A stretch of DNA of 64,000 nt from Simmondsia chinensis. Lineage: Eukaryota > Streptophyta > Magnoliopsida > Caryophyllales > Simmondsiaceae. The stretch lies in contig JAGTTD010000010.1 in assembly GCA_018398585.1 (NCBI GenBank), positions 1,133,501 through 1,197,500 of the forward strand, given 5' to 3'. The first letter of the stretch is position 1. Every line of letters begins with the position of its first letter. Made by a program: the position numbers and the translations under genes. The notes below the pieces were generated by a model, which had not been told where the DNA came from, did not search any database, and saw only the letters and a program-made list of their open reading frames with translations. Positions 20,908 to 32,051 of this stretch are shown here, piece by piece.

Positions 20908-23900
20908 CGCCCCCTCAATCTGAACGGGAGGGACCAACGTGCAGATTGGCTTTGTGGTAGCGGAAGTGATCAGTAGCCAACCCTTTGGTGAAGATGTCAA
21001 CATCCTGCTTTGTGGTAGGCGTGTATCGAACCTGGATATTACCTCAACATGTTTACTGCGATCATTGGAGATGGGATTTTCAGCCAGGTAGGTAGCGGAC
21101 ACATTGTCACAGTAGATGAGGATGGGACCAGTATGACGTAGCCCAAGGTCATGCATGAGATAGCGAATCCGGTCACATTCAGCCATGAGCTTGGCCACAG
21201 CGCGATATTCAGATTCAGTGATAGACTTAGCAACGGTGGGTTGTTTCTTGGCACGCCAAGAGATGAGATTTGGTCCAAGAAACAAGGCAAACCTGGTGGT
21301 AGAATGTCGAGTGTCAGGACACCTCCCCCAGTCTGCGTCAACATAGGCAGTGACTGAGGTGCAGGATCCAGGAGTGATGGTGAGACCGTGATCGGGAGTG
21401 AACTTGAGGTAACGAAGGTTGCGCTTCACCATTTGTTAGTGAGAAGTCGTCGGGGCATGCATGAATTGGGTCACACAGTTAACCGCATAAAAAATGTCTG
21501 GTTGGGTCATAGTAAGGTACTGGAGCGCACCAACCGTGCTACGAAACATGGTAGGATCATCCAGAAGGGTACCGTCCACCGCAGAAGGTTGGGCCCAGGC
21601 AGGAATAGGGGTCTCAACAGGTTTGGCTTCAAGCATGTCATGTTTACTTAGGAGATCAAGGGTGTAATTATGTTGAGATAGAAAAAGCCCCTGACTGGTG
21701 CGCTGAGCCTCAACACCAAGGAAGTAATGGAGTGGACCGAGGTCCTTCATAGCAAACTAAGAAGACAAGGAGGTGATGAATTTAGTGAGGAGGTCCTGGT
21801 TGGAGCCAGTCAGTATGATATCTTCAACATAGAGTAGTAGACACATGATACTTGACGGGGAGCGGTGAATAAAAAGGGAGGGATTTGCCTTACTACAATA
21901 AAACCCAAGACTGTAAAGGAACATGCTAAACCTGTGAAACCAAGCCCGAGGTGCCTGTTTCAGACCATATAAGGCCTTTCTTAGGCAGCATACATTCGAA
22001 GGAAACTTTGGATGAACAAAACCAGGAGGTTGCCGCATGTATACCTCTTCAGTTAAAAGACCGTGTAGAAAAGAATTTTTAACATCAAATTGGCAGATGG
22101 TCCAGGAGTTGGTGACTGCCAGTGCAAGAGTAAACCGGATAGTGGTCGGTTTAAGAGCCGGACTAAACGTTTCAAAATAGTCAAGACCTTCACGCTGGTG
22201 GAGGCCTTGGGCAACAAGGCGAGCCTTGAAGCGATCTACAGAACCATCTGGTTTATACTTGAGTTTATACTTCCACGTGCTCCCTACAACATTTTGAGTC
22301 GGTGAAGGGGGAACAAGGTCCCAAGTTTGATTGAGAAGAAGGGCATTGAACTCCTCAGCCATGGCCTCTTGCCACTAAGGACTTTTAGAAGCCTGAGAAA
22401 AACACGTGGGTTCTTGAGCTACTATAATAGAATTGAGAGAGAGGAAAGTTTGGATTTGCGAATACCATCTTTAAGACGAGTGCGCATAGGATGACCTCCA
22501 TGTGCTGGAGGCACGTCCACGTCCATGGGACCCTGGTCCGTAGGAACCGAGGCATGGGAACCATGAGAGGGGGACCGAACCGAGGGACTCGTTGCATTGG
22601 TTGGGGAGCCGGGTTGAACCGGGGATAGGCGACCCAAAGTAGAAGTGGGGGGTGGGGAGTGGGGGGTGGTTTCATGGACACACGATGGTGCCACGGTAGG
22701 AACCGAAGGGGACCCGACAAGGGTGACTCCCGACGCTGGTTCTACCCGTGGCTCGGGTGGGGACACCAAGGGTGACGCCGCATCCATAGGGGGAAGGAGG
22801 AGTGAGACATTCACAAGTGTGTTATCAGGCGGCGCAGTGCAACTAGAAATAATGTCCCTATAAGGAAAAATATGCTCAACAAAATGAACATGACGACTAA
22901 TATGAACACGACCTGTGACAAGATTGAAACAACGATAGCCCTTATAACGTGCAGCATAACCAAGAAACACACAAGGAATGGAGCGAGGAGCTAATTTATG
23001 AGCAGTACGGGATGTGATGTTAGGATAACATGCACACCTAAAGACCTGAAAAACATTATAATTAGGTGCTTGGTGAAATAATCATTCAAAAGGAGACGTG
23101 TTATGCAAAAGGGGAGTAGCCAAACGGTTAATAGTAAAGCATGCAGTACAAATAGCATCAACCCAAAATTCATATGGTAATTGCGCCTGAAAAAGAAGGA
23201 TCCGTACCATTTCACTTAAGTGCTGATGCTTACGTTCTGCCGCTCCATTTTGTTGTGGAGTATCGGGACAAGAGAGACGAAGTGTATTCCATATTTACGA
23301 CAAAGAGCTGTCATAGACTTGTTATCAATTTCATGACCCCCGTCACTTTGGGAGCAATTGATGGTAGTATTAAATTGATTTTCAACAAAAATCTTAAAGT
23401 CAGAGAAAATAGAATACACTTCATCTTTTCGTTGCATCGGGTAGAGCCATGTAAAACGTGAATAATCATCAATAAAAAGCACATAATAGCGATAAACAAA
23501 ATTAGATTGAACCGGTGATTGACAAACATCCGAATGTATTAATTGTAGAGGTGTAGTAGTAGTATGCAAAACACGACTAAAAGGTAAACGACGTGACTTA
23601 CCTAAACAACCAGAACTAGAACTAGAAGAAAGCAAAGAGCGACTAAGCAAAACATCAAAAACAGCATGACCTAAGTGTCCTAAGCGCCTGTGCCATAAAT
23701 CTGCAAAACCAGCCTGTGCAACAAGTCCGGTGAGATGCGGAGAGAAGCCATAGAGCGGTCCATTATTGAGTATTTTGAGTAGGGGCATCCCCGTAACCTT
23801 GTCCTTGACACAAAATGAGGACGAGTCAAATTGGACACTACAGTTATTTTCACTACACAACTGTTTAATAAATAGGAGATTGTGAGTAAGCCCATGAACT

Positions 23901-25286
23901 AAAAATACTTTTGAAAGGTTGAGATCACATGAGGGAGCACGTAGCTTAGAAGTACCAACATGTGTAACGGGTAACAGAGAACCATTACCAACTTGAATAG
24001 ATTGAAAACCAGTGTAAGGAGAAACATTTTTTAAAATACCTAGGCTTGAAGTCATATGGTTAGAAGCTCCTGAGTCGAGGTACCACGTAGGATCAGCAGA
24101 ATCTGTGACAAACATGGCAGAAAGAGAGTGGGAAAGATCGATGTTGACATACCGATGTGGACGTAAAGAAGCAGCATGACCTGCTTGATGACAAATCTGA
24201 TAGACAAGAGGCCGGGGACCCAATATACCTTCCTGGAGAGGACGCGGAGCTGGATGAGCCCACGGTTGCAGCATGGGATGCGGTTGACTATACGCCTGTT
24301 GACCCGAACCAAGATGTGGTTGACCTTGCGTTCCACCACCCCCTCCTTGACCTCCTTGACGGTTGGGGTTGCGCCCTCCACAACCCTTCCGCCCACGCCC
24401 ACCACGACCTTGGGTTTGGCCTGAGGGATCAGGGGTGTGTCCTGTAGCTGCAAGTGCATGACCGTGCTCGATGTTTGATCGAGCGTGAATTCGGGACAAA
24501 GTGGCTCCTTCATCTAGAAGAGCGGTTTTGAGTTGTTCAAATGGGAGATCACGAGAAGACTGGCGAGTGAAGGTGTTGAAAGCAGCATATTTCGAAGAGA
24601 GCATAGTGCGTCAATTCCCGATTAGAACCGAGGAGTTAATGGCTGCAAGGTCATCAACAATAGTCTTGAGTTCGGTGAGGTAAGCAGTCATGGTTTTATT
24701 ATCTTTTCGTAAGGTAACAAGTTGCAGGTGTAGGTCAAATTCTTTGGCTAAAGAGTGATCCCTAAACCATTTGGCTAGGGCATCCCACATAGCCTTAGAC
24801 GCGGGGTGAAGAATGACATCATTAGGTACAGACCGAGCAAGCGAGGCAGATAAACAAGCCCTAATACTTTGATCAATACCAGATGGAGGTACCAGATGGA
24901 GTTTGTATTTGGGAGGGAGGACAAGGAAGAGATCCATCAACAAAGCCCATGCGACGGTGGGCACGTAGTATCATAGAGACCTGTTCTCTCCAGGCAGTAT
25001 AGTCCGTAGGGTTTTCAAGTTCGATGGTGACAAGGCTCGTGAGAGAAGACACAGGGAGTGGATTCGTGGGAAGGGTAGGATTCTAGTAAGACATCCCCGG
25101 GAAAGGTGTAGTAAAGGGAGAAGAGAAGTTAAGAGATGAGTCATTGTAGCCAAGTAGTATATTTTGGAGAGAGAGAGAGGGACCGGTGCTGGAGGGGAAG
25201 AGGGACGCCAATGTGGGGATGGGTAGGGACCCGAGGGTAGGTGGCTGAGGCAAGGTGGTGGCAGAGGGATGAGTAAAATCCGCCAT
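20902..25286 (-). pseudogene. Copia element 2 Gag-Pol, disrupted
   Basis: Gag fragments at 25083-25286 and 24611-24964, then Gag-protease-integrase at 23216-24604, which holds a Gly-rich basic region (GRGGRGRKGCGGR), a damaged zinc knuckle (YQICHQAGHAASLRPHRY, with first and last Cys replaced) and protease LDSGASNH. The integrase loses its QNGV..ER catalytic block to a stop near 23216. Reverse transcriptase (21757-22362) has FDVKNSFLHG, but the active-site YVDD reads YVED. The rest of reverse transcriptase (21436-21750) and RNase H (20902-21432, AYVDADWGRC, TESEY) follow in the same frame, separated by stops. Two frame changes lie between 22362 and 23215. The element cannot encode its own enzymes. 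Confidence 0.88.
20908..20920 (-). other. Polypurine tract of copia element 2
   Basis: On the minus strand GATTGAGGGGGCG directly precedes the 3' LTR, as expected of the plus-strand primer. Confidence 0.8.
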
Positions 25287-25557
25287 GGGTGAGGCGAGGG
25301 AGGGAGATCGGGGCTGTGAAAGAGACGGTGAGGGGGAGGACGACGTTGGTGCGGCCTTGACTCCGGTCCTTACAAGAATCTCGCACTATGCTACCTTGGA
25401 AGACCAACACGGGAGGGAAAGGGCACAGGTGAGGGGAGGACAGCCGCCGCTATGTGTTGGTGGTGCTAGGGTTAGGGTTAGGATTTGGCGATGGCGCTTG
25501 GGGAAGAAGATGATCAAGATTTGATTTATTTATTTATTTATTTATTTTGCTATGTAT

Positions 25558-25569
25558 GCTCTGATACCA
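25558..25569 (-). other. tRNA-Met primer-binding site of copia element 2
   Basis: TGGTATCAGAGC on the minus strand directly follows the 5' LTR. It is complementary to the 3' end of plant initiator tRNA-Met, the standard copia primer. Confidence 0.9.
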
Positions 25570-25661
25570 TGTGAAAAATTAGTTTAGGGAAGCATAATTA
25601 TAATAGTGCCCTTAGGCCAATAATAAATATACAGATATTATAAATTAATAATATCCTAATA
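25570..25661 (-). repeat. 5' LTR of copia element 2
   Basis: Same length as the 3' LTR, with 7 differences in 92 bp by eye. Followed by gatct, the right target-site duplication. Confidence 0.85.
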
Positions 25662-26411
25662 GATCTAATTACAATTAAATCCTACTAATACTTAAGTATC
25701 GACTGCTGACATGACGCTCTCGAGCTATAGTGTCGGGTATCGGGTTCATATCAATCTATGCGCATCTATACCTTGTCTTGAAGTGATATTTAGGTCAAAA
25801 CACATCTCATTGGATTCTCATTTCTTACATTCTATCACGTGGCTTTATCTTCATGAATCTATTCCTCAATAAATGACTAATAATTATATTTTTGGTTAAA
25901 TTACAAAAAAAAAAAAAATTCCTCCTAATTTTTGCCTAATATTTTCAAATATTATGTACATTAATCTTAGGGGTTGTCAAACAAAAGTAAATGTTACGAT
26001 ACTTAAAGGATAAAAGAATAAACTTCACCAATTAAAATGATAACTATTTTTTTTTCTTTTCAAATATTATTTTCTTGTAATTCATTAATTTCTCGTTACG
26101 TATATTAGATACTGTAACGTAATTTTCTAATGTTTATATTGAAAAATGCTAAAAGTACCCCATCTATATACCTAATGTATGGTATAAAATCATTAGTTTA
26201 TAAAAGGTAAGTAAGATAAGCAATTAATTTAGTGTTTCATATCAAAAAAATTAATTTAGTATTAATTTTCATAATTCAATGATTATTTTAACAGATAATT
26301 CAATGATTTTGTGTTACACTATTGAATACTTAAATTGAGTAAATTTAATGTTTTTCTTTCATTATTATTTTTTAATAATCTAAGAAATTTCCATCATATA
26401 TATGTATATAG

Positions 26412-26690
26412 GGTGGCGTTCTTATAAGAGGGTGAGAGGAGTCAATCCTGACTCTTCATTGTAATGGACGGCCAAGATTTATTTAACACAAAAAAAAAAT
26501 AATTTATGGCCAAGATTTGTTGAATATTAAAAAAAAAATTTCCTTTCCTTATCCCATCTTTCATTTTGCCCCATGAAAGGGTATGAGCCGTAAATTATTT
26601 TTTTTTTTTTTAGTGTCCAACAAATTTTGGCCATCCATTACAAAGAAGGGTTAGGATTGACTCCTCTCACACTCTCATAAGAACGCCACC
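26412..26690. mobile_element. MITE, GTGGCGTTCTTAT family, second copy
   Basis: Ends GGTGGCGTTCTTATAAGAG and CATAAGAACGCCACC inside TATATA runs. It is the duplicated counterpart of 16238-16475, longer because of an extra A-rich internal segment. Confidence 0.75.
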
Positions 26691-26889
26691 TTATATATAT
26701 ATATATATATACATATTTTCTAAAGAAGCAATTCTTTAGGTAATCCAATAAATATATCTAAATGAGTATATATCCAATTTGCATATCAACGAATCATTGG
26801 CTTATAAGAATAATTAACTTTATATTACATTTATCCTCTCGTTACCCATACCCGTGTTACCCCGTTGCCAAACAAAGGGAAAGAGGGGC

Positions 26890-26925
26890 TATATAAGAGG
26901 CCATTGCTTCTCTTTGGACACACAA
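26890..26925 (+). promoter_or_regulatory. TATA box and conserved leader start of gene A3
   Basis: TATATAAG at 26890-26897 followed by 'ccattgcttctctttggaca', as in the other A-type genes. 127 bp before the ATG. Confidence 0.7.
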
Positions 26926-27016
26926 ATAACACATCAAACACATTAACGATTTAGATCGAGTGCAATTCAGTTTGTCAACCAGCTAAAACTCCCAAAAAAA
27001 AAGCCTAAGCGACATC

Positions 27017-27379
27017 ATGGTAACCCCGTTTCCATTCGCCGCCCCAACCCCAAACTACGCGCCACCACCATTACTTTCGCAACCCACCGCCATGGCCAAC
27101 CACCACGAGCAACCCCCACCACCGGGCCAACTCGGCCTCCCTTCCTTCCCCTTTGCGCACTCTCCCTGCAGCCCCTACGGCGGCTACCCCAACCCCGGTG
27201 CAGGATCCGTCAATAACTCCGGCGGAAATGTTAACGGCTCCGGCACCCAGGTTAACGGCGACGTCAATGCGGGTAACACCGTTAATAAGTCCTGCGCCGC
27301 TAAAGCCGGCGATGTTGGTAGCGGCAATTGCATTAATTTAGTGCCCCAGAAGATTGAGGCTTTTAACATGGGGTACTAA
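27017..27379 (+). CDS. Small Pro-rich / Asn-Gly-rich protein, copy A3
   Basis: 120 aa, same length and frame as A2. Pro-rich N-terminus (MVTPFPFAAPTPNYAPPP) followed by NNSGGNVNGSGTQVNG, NTVNKS, GDVGSGN and FNMGY. The first ATG of the A1 leader is absent here too, so the loss predates the A2/A3 duplication. By my count about 6 silent and about 14 amino-acid-changing nucleotide differences separate A2 and A3, close to neutral expectation. Whether both are expressed genes is open. The conserved TATA box and a downstream AATAAA near 27466 support a transcription unit. Confidence 0.7.
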   Translation: MVTPFPFAAPTPNYAPPPLLSQPTAMANHHEQPPPPGQLGLPSFPFAHSPCSPYGGYPNPGAGSVNNSGGNVNGSGTQVNGDVNAGNTVNKSCAAKAGDVGSGNCINLVPQKIEAFNMGY

Positions 27380-30290
27380 CTAATTAAATATCGGAAAATG
27401 TTATATGTATCAAATTAATGTATCGTATTCGAGGGTTAGTAGTCGAGTGAGGGGTACTTTAAGTATAAATAAATAGATTTTAACTCTACCCCTTTCCTAA
27501 CTTTATATATAGGGCTTTAGTTAGAAAAGAGGTGGGATGAATGATTTTCAAATGTAAGTCTCTCTCTCCTCTCTTTGTACCGATATACAGACAAAAAAAA
27601 AAAAAAAAAGTGCTAAATTTGAGTATTAAAATAAGAAAGAGTTATATTTTATATATCCGAGTTATATATCTACGTTAATATGGCATAAATTTATGAAAAA
27701 TTAATTATTTAATATTATTTTTCATGGTATAAAAAATTAGTATTGAATAGTAAAATGATGATATATAATTTGAGAGTGAATTTTGTTTTTCTATCATATA
27801 TCATATATATTACATTGCTATTTATATTTTCCTGTGCAGGACGTTTTTCTTTTAAGTCAAACAAGGAAATATTATAAGATGGGATCATTTTTTACATTTA
27901 AACAAAAGATGTAAAACTTTAAATTGAGCCTTAGTCTAAGATTGAACCTGACTGGTCATTCTTCAGTCCACTCGTTATCTAACATTGTTTTCTTTAATGA
28001 TTGATGACCTCACCTGGTTCATTTTGGTTAGATCCAAATTCAAACCGATGTATATCCCCTACAAAAGACGTCACTAATACCAACGGATATTAAAATATTT
28101 TGTAGCAATTGGATGATCAATACCAACAAATATGTTTGTTGTTGGTGATAATTATGAAATATATATTTTTTTTATGGCGGGAAAAAACTCTTTTTTCCAA
28201 CAAAGAGAAGAATGTTTGTTGGTATCGATTAGACCAATAGCTACAGAGATATTTAATAACAAACAAATTTGGTGGTAATATTATTTTTATAATACCGACG
28301 GAGTCATTACCAACAAACAGGCTTATTAGTTTTGGCCAATAATTATCACAAACAGGACAAATCATATTAGCAACAAATAAATTGTTAGTATTGGACCAAT
28401 ACCAACAGAGGTATTTAGCAATAGATAAATTTGTTAGAAATATTATTTTTATAATATTAGCAAACTCTTTACTAGCAAACAAGTCCATTAGTAATATCAC
28501 CTCCATAAGCTATCGAGCTCCCACAATAAGCACGAACGAGCTATTATCGGTTTTAGATCATCGGACATTAGATCCATTTACACATTGATGTACTTCATAT
28601 TTACATATTTTATTTCTCATTCCTGCAACATATTCGACTTCTACATGTGTGTTTTGTTGTAATTTAGGTACATTTTGGCTTAGAGTGCGGCACAGCAAAC
28701 AAAGGGTGAAAAGTAACTTAGGCTTACAGTGCGGTTGATGATCGATCGGGAAACGAGGTCAATCAATCGACTTACTATAGAAAGACAGTCGATCGATCGG
28801 CACTTCCATCTGACCGATCGATCGAGCGTTTCTCCCAATCTATCGAGGGCCCGATTGATCGGCCCATGACATGCAGTATGACCTAGTCACGCCGCAAGTA
28901 TAATAAAGAGGGAAAGACCCAATTCGCACATCTTTTTGCCACGCCTCCTCTCCTTCCCGAAGCTGCTACGAGATCCAAGGGGTTCTCAAATGCCGAAGCG
29001 CAGGTGGTCAAAGTGTTGGGAGGAATCAAAGCAAAGATCAATGTCAGCGTTAATTAAGGAAGTCTTTAAGTCCTTAGTTCTAATCATTATTGTTTTCTCT
29101 TTTTAGATTTCATAATGTTTAGAACTCTCATGGACGAATAGACTTTTAGTTTAGAGATGAAGGATGGGTAGCCGTCCGTATCCCAGATTTATATTATATT
29201 TTTTATAATAATTTATGTTATGTTATTATCGCTTCCCTGTGGAGAATTTATTATTGTGATTGATTTTCTCTAGATGAGCTTGTAGCCATATTTAGATTTC
29301 CGATTTATTTGCGTCCCGTCTACATGTTTGTAACATGGACTTTAACATAACAGGTTTTCACTCATGGTCAAGGTTGAGATTGTACCCAACCCTGAACACT
29401 ATCTTTTATACAAATTAATACTTAACTAGGAGTGACACAAGAATTTGTTAGTGCAATTGATATAACTCATGCTACACCCAGAATGATCAGATGGGTTATG
29501 CTCTTAGATTAATTCATTACTCTACGCTATTTTTTCTGATAAATAGCCCTGGAGTGTTTTACAAACAGGCTCACAGGTAAAAACGAGGCCTGAAGCTAGC
29601 CGAAAAAGACCAGTAAACAAGAACGTCAAATAAAAAATGAAATAACCTAAACTGGAGCCGAGCCAATAATCTCGGAAACCCCATCAGCTATACAAACCAC
29701 TCGATATCTGAAGCCTGCCGAGCTACATAAACAACCAGGACCTCAAGTATAGCAGTAGGAACACGAAGAGGTATAGAATCGACTGATGACCAACACATCC
29801 AACGAACGACGCAGGGGGGTCAAAAATTGTCAAATCTCAGACAAACAATCGAAGCGGCATACTTGAAGATCACACAGTGTAACGGCCAATCTCTTTCTTA
29901 CAGAACCTACACTGGGGCCGAGCCTGCAAACTCGGATACCCCAGCAACTACAAGAATCACCCGTTGTTTCAAGTCTGCCGAGCCTCTTAAAACAATTGAA
30001 ACCCTTGAAAATGTCCGAAATAGGAAACCTGAAAATCACATAGACCAATGGCCCAACCGTTTCTTACCCCAAAACCTGCACTGGAGCCAAGCCAACAATC
30101 TTGGGAACCCAGCAACTACAAAAAAACACCTACATTGGAGCCAAGCCAACAATATCGGAAACCCCAACAACTACAAGAATCACCCGATATCTCAAGAGCA
30201 AAAAAGGAATTAAATAGTACTAATGAGATAACATATACTATCTGTAGGATAATATAATAGGTATGTCTTTAGACTAATTCATTATCCTAT

Positions 30291-30489
30291 GCCCTAATTT
30301 AAATATTAACACAGGCTTAAGGCTCGTAGTCTAAGCTCTGGTTTAAAGTCACTACTTCTATTTTAAAGTTTCAAATACTTAAAACTAAAATAACCCTTTT
30401 AAGATTTTATTTTTAGAGCAAAAATGTGAAAGATTTCGTAAACTTTACAATTAAATACGACATGTCCTTACACTTTTAATTCCATAAAA
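30291..30489. other. No gene seen
   Basis: AT-rich spacer right of the tandem duplication. Confidence 0.5.
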
Positions 30490-31240
30490 TAAAATAAGTT
30501 TGAGAAAAACAGAAAGTAATAAAAAAAAAAGAGAATGTATTTCCAGAGTTCATATTTTATTCTCTCAAAATTTTTAAAAAAAATATAGATAAAAATTAAT
30601 ACCGAATAAGCTCTAAAAGTCTAATTATTTTTAAACATTAAATAAGCCGAGTAGCGTATTCTTCTCTAAAAAACATGGTTCAAGCTTTATAAATGGAACA
30701 AAGGAACTGTTTGAATCCAATAGCTAGATTTAAATCTCAGACTTCATGCGTCATAAAACGCAAGGTCCTCATGTATGTTGTAGGAAATATAGGTAAATAC
30801 TAAACACAAAATTTAGGCATACCTCGATTGAGGAATGATATATAGACTTTGTTTTAATAATTGGATACAAGCCTTGAAAAAAAGCGGTGCGCAACACCCG
30901 GTACATCGAAACAAATATGAAAATAACAGGAATTGGATATAAACTAGTATTACAGCCTTTAGTAGATCGCCATAAAAATGTGTACTGAGAAAGCTATCAG
31001 AACTTTTCACGTCACCTATACCTAGAGCCGATAGGGCTCTATTTATAGGCACAAAGTTGTAATATTCGTCTAAATCAACTTCTCTATCACGGGAGATTCC
31101 CCTTACATTATCTCAACAGATGAGATGAGTGGCTAACTTATTAACTCATAGTCAACATCTAATACATCCTATCGACATCGTGTCTTGTCGCCCTCTCCAT
31201 AACATCACTAGTAAGGTACACATGCAAATGAACTTTTACA
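30490..31240. repeat. Duplicated LTR-like block, copy 1
   Basis: Highly similar to 51556-52290 including flanks (gtgcgcaacacccggtacat; cgtcacctatacctagagcc). On the minus strand 'gcctataaatagagccctat' is a good TATA, and the candidate ends TGTATTAGATG and TTCCTACA are LTR-like. Both copies share flanks, so they arose by duplication and the target-site duplication is not readable. The 79-aa ORF (30813-31052, -) has its counterpart at 51810-52094 but no recognised domain. Confidence 0.45.
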
Positions 31241-31504
31241 GAGGCGAGGGGACGTACATAGCCACAAATGACTGGACGGAGGGTCGTCCAAACAACTGCA
31301 CCAATGTTGGTAGAGGTAGCTGCAGTGGTATTGTGCGGGCAGTTGCAAATATGGTGGTGGTGGTGGTGGTGGCGGCAGCTGCTTTTGATGGTTGGCGGAG
31401 GCAGTGGATTGCTGAAGTGGTAGTAGTGGTGGTGGTGGAGGCGGGTAGTTCGGGGTTGGGGCGGCCCACTGGGACGGGATTGCCATGAAGTCGGGTAAGC
31501 CCAT
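31208..31504 (-). pseudogene. Truncated copy A4 of the Pro-rich / Asn-Gly-rich gene
   Basis: Starts MGLPDFMAIPSQWAAPTPNY like A1 and keeps the Pro-rich part to about residue 55. A frameshift within the 'tgcag..tac' segment then throws it out of frame. DNA similarity fades near 31290, where the LTR-like repeat flank begins. The whole Asn/Gly core is lost, so the 98-codon ORF ends in unrelated sequence (CKSSFACVPY). Proline tracts are expanded by CCA/CCT repeats. The TATA box and leader remain intact, so a transcript is conceivable. It is a broken gene rather than a functional short form. Confidence 0.75.
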
Positions 31505-31621
31505 CTCTCTGGAGTTTTAACTGGTCGATAAACTGAACTGCACTCGATCTGAAAAAGGCTTTTGGGAGGAATGGGGGGAATTTGTTTGTGTGTGTCCAAG
31601 GAGAAGCAATGGCCCTTTTTT

Positions 31622-31628
31622 TTATATA
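31622..31628 (-). promoter_or_regulatory. TATA box of truncated gene A4
   Basis: TATATAA on the minus strand, followed by 'gggccattgcttctccttgg' and 'acacaca' as in A2 and A3. Confidence 0.6.
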
Positions 31629-31797
31629 GGTGAGGGGACGGATATAACTCCAAACAACTGTTTGTAGTGTTTGAATTTATTCAGTTTGTTATCCTGTATA
31701 AAATTTATTAATATTAATAATTGATACAACCCTGGCCTTAAAATTTAAGTCTCTAAATTTCGGGGGCCCTTTTTTGATAAATAGCAAAGGAAACTCG

Positions 31798-32035
31798 CAC
31801 CAAAGAGGGCACCAACATGTCGTCACCGGATTCCATTAGAATTCCGAAGTCAAGTGTGCTTGGACGAGAGCAGTACCAGGATGGGTGACCTCCTGTGAAA
31901 TCTTTACCCTCAAGTTGAGGATACACGGAAACAGCCTCTCTTCAGGGGGTTATACCCTGAAGGGGGAAGGCTGCGTACATCCGCCCCCAAACCCTGCTTA
32001 GACGGGAGCTCTTGGGGCATTGGATATATTGCTTT
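31798..32035 (+). mobile_element. 5S rRNA-headed Angio-domain SINE
   Basis: The head (31805-31910) follows plant 5S rRNA from about nucleotide 15: 'accggattccattagaa', 'ccgaagtcaagtgtgcttgg', 'aggatgggtgacctcct'. The intragenic control region is mostly intact. The tail has 'gggggaaggctgcgtacatc' and 'gggagctcttggggcattgg'. A 16-bp target-site duplication (31782-31797, 32036-32051) is perfect. The paralogous module at 35065-35080 holds a single uninterrupted copy of the target. Confidence 0.9.
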
Positions 32036-32051
32036 TAGCAAAGGAAACTCG

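Larger units (their letters stand above)
20816..25661 (-). mobile_element. Ty1/copia retrotransposon with 92-bp LTRs, decayed
   Basis: 4.85 kb on the minus strand. The LTRs are 92 bp each (20816-20907 and 25570-25661), differing at 7 positions by my count. A 12-base primer-binding site perfectly matching tRNA-Met-type TGGTATCAGAGC and a polypurine tract are present. Target-site duplication aatct/gatct is one mismatch apart. The duplicated locus at about 15508-15530 reads straight through, so it is an empty site. The coding region is broken by stops and frameshifts. Confidence 0.92.
25662..30290. repeat. Tandem segmental duplication, unit 2 (carries gene A3)
   Basis: Direct-repeat partner of 15476-20340 with the same order of MITE, gene, repeat block, LTR-like block and LINE-like tail. 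Compared with unit 1 it lacks ~131 bp after the gene and ~155 bp before the GATCGATC block. Confidence 0.85.

Noticed and set aside
30813..31052. 79-codon ORF with a counterpart at 51810-52094
   Set aside because: It lies in a duplicated LTR-like block. Similarity reflects segmental copying and no domain is recognisable.
31800..31915. 5S rRNA gene
   Set aside because: The 5S-like text lacks the first ~15 and last bases of 5S rRNA, runs into a SINE tail and is flanked by a target-site duplication. The same holds for the copies at 35.7, 50.4, 55.2, 57.8 and 62.4 kb.
31805..31915. Cassandra TRIM LTR (also 5S-bearing)
   Set aside because: No LTR pair, primer-binding site or TG..CA ends. The 5S part is joined to the SINE 3' domain, and duplications are 13-16 bp rather than 5 bp.
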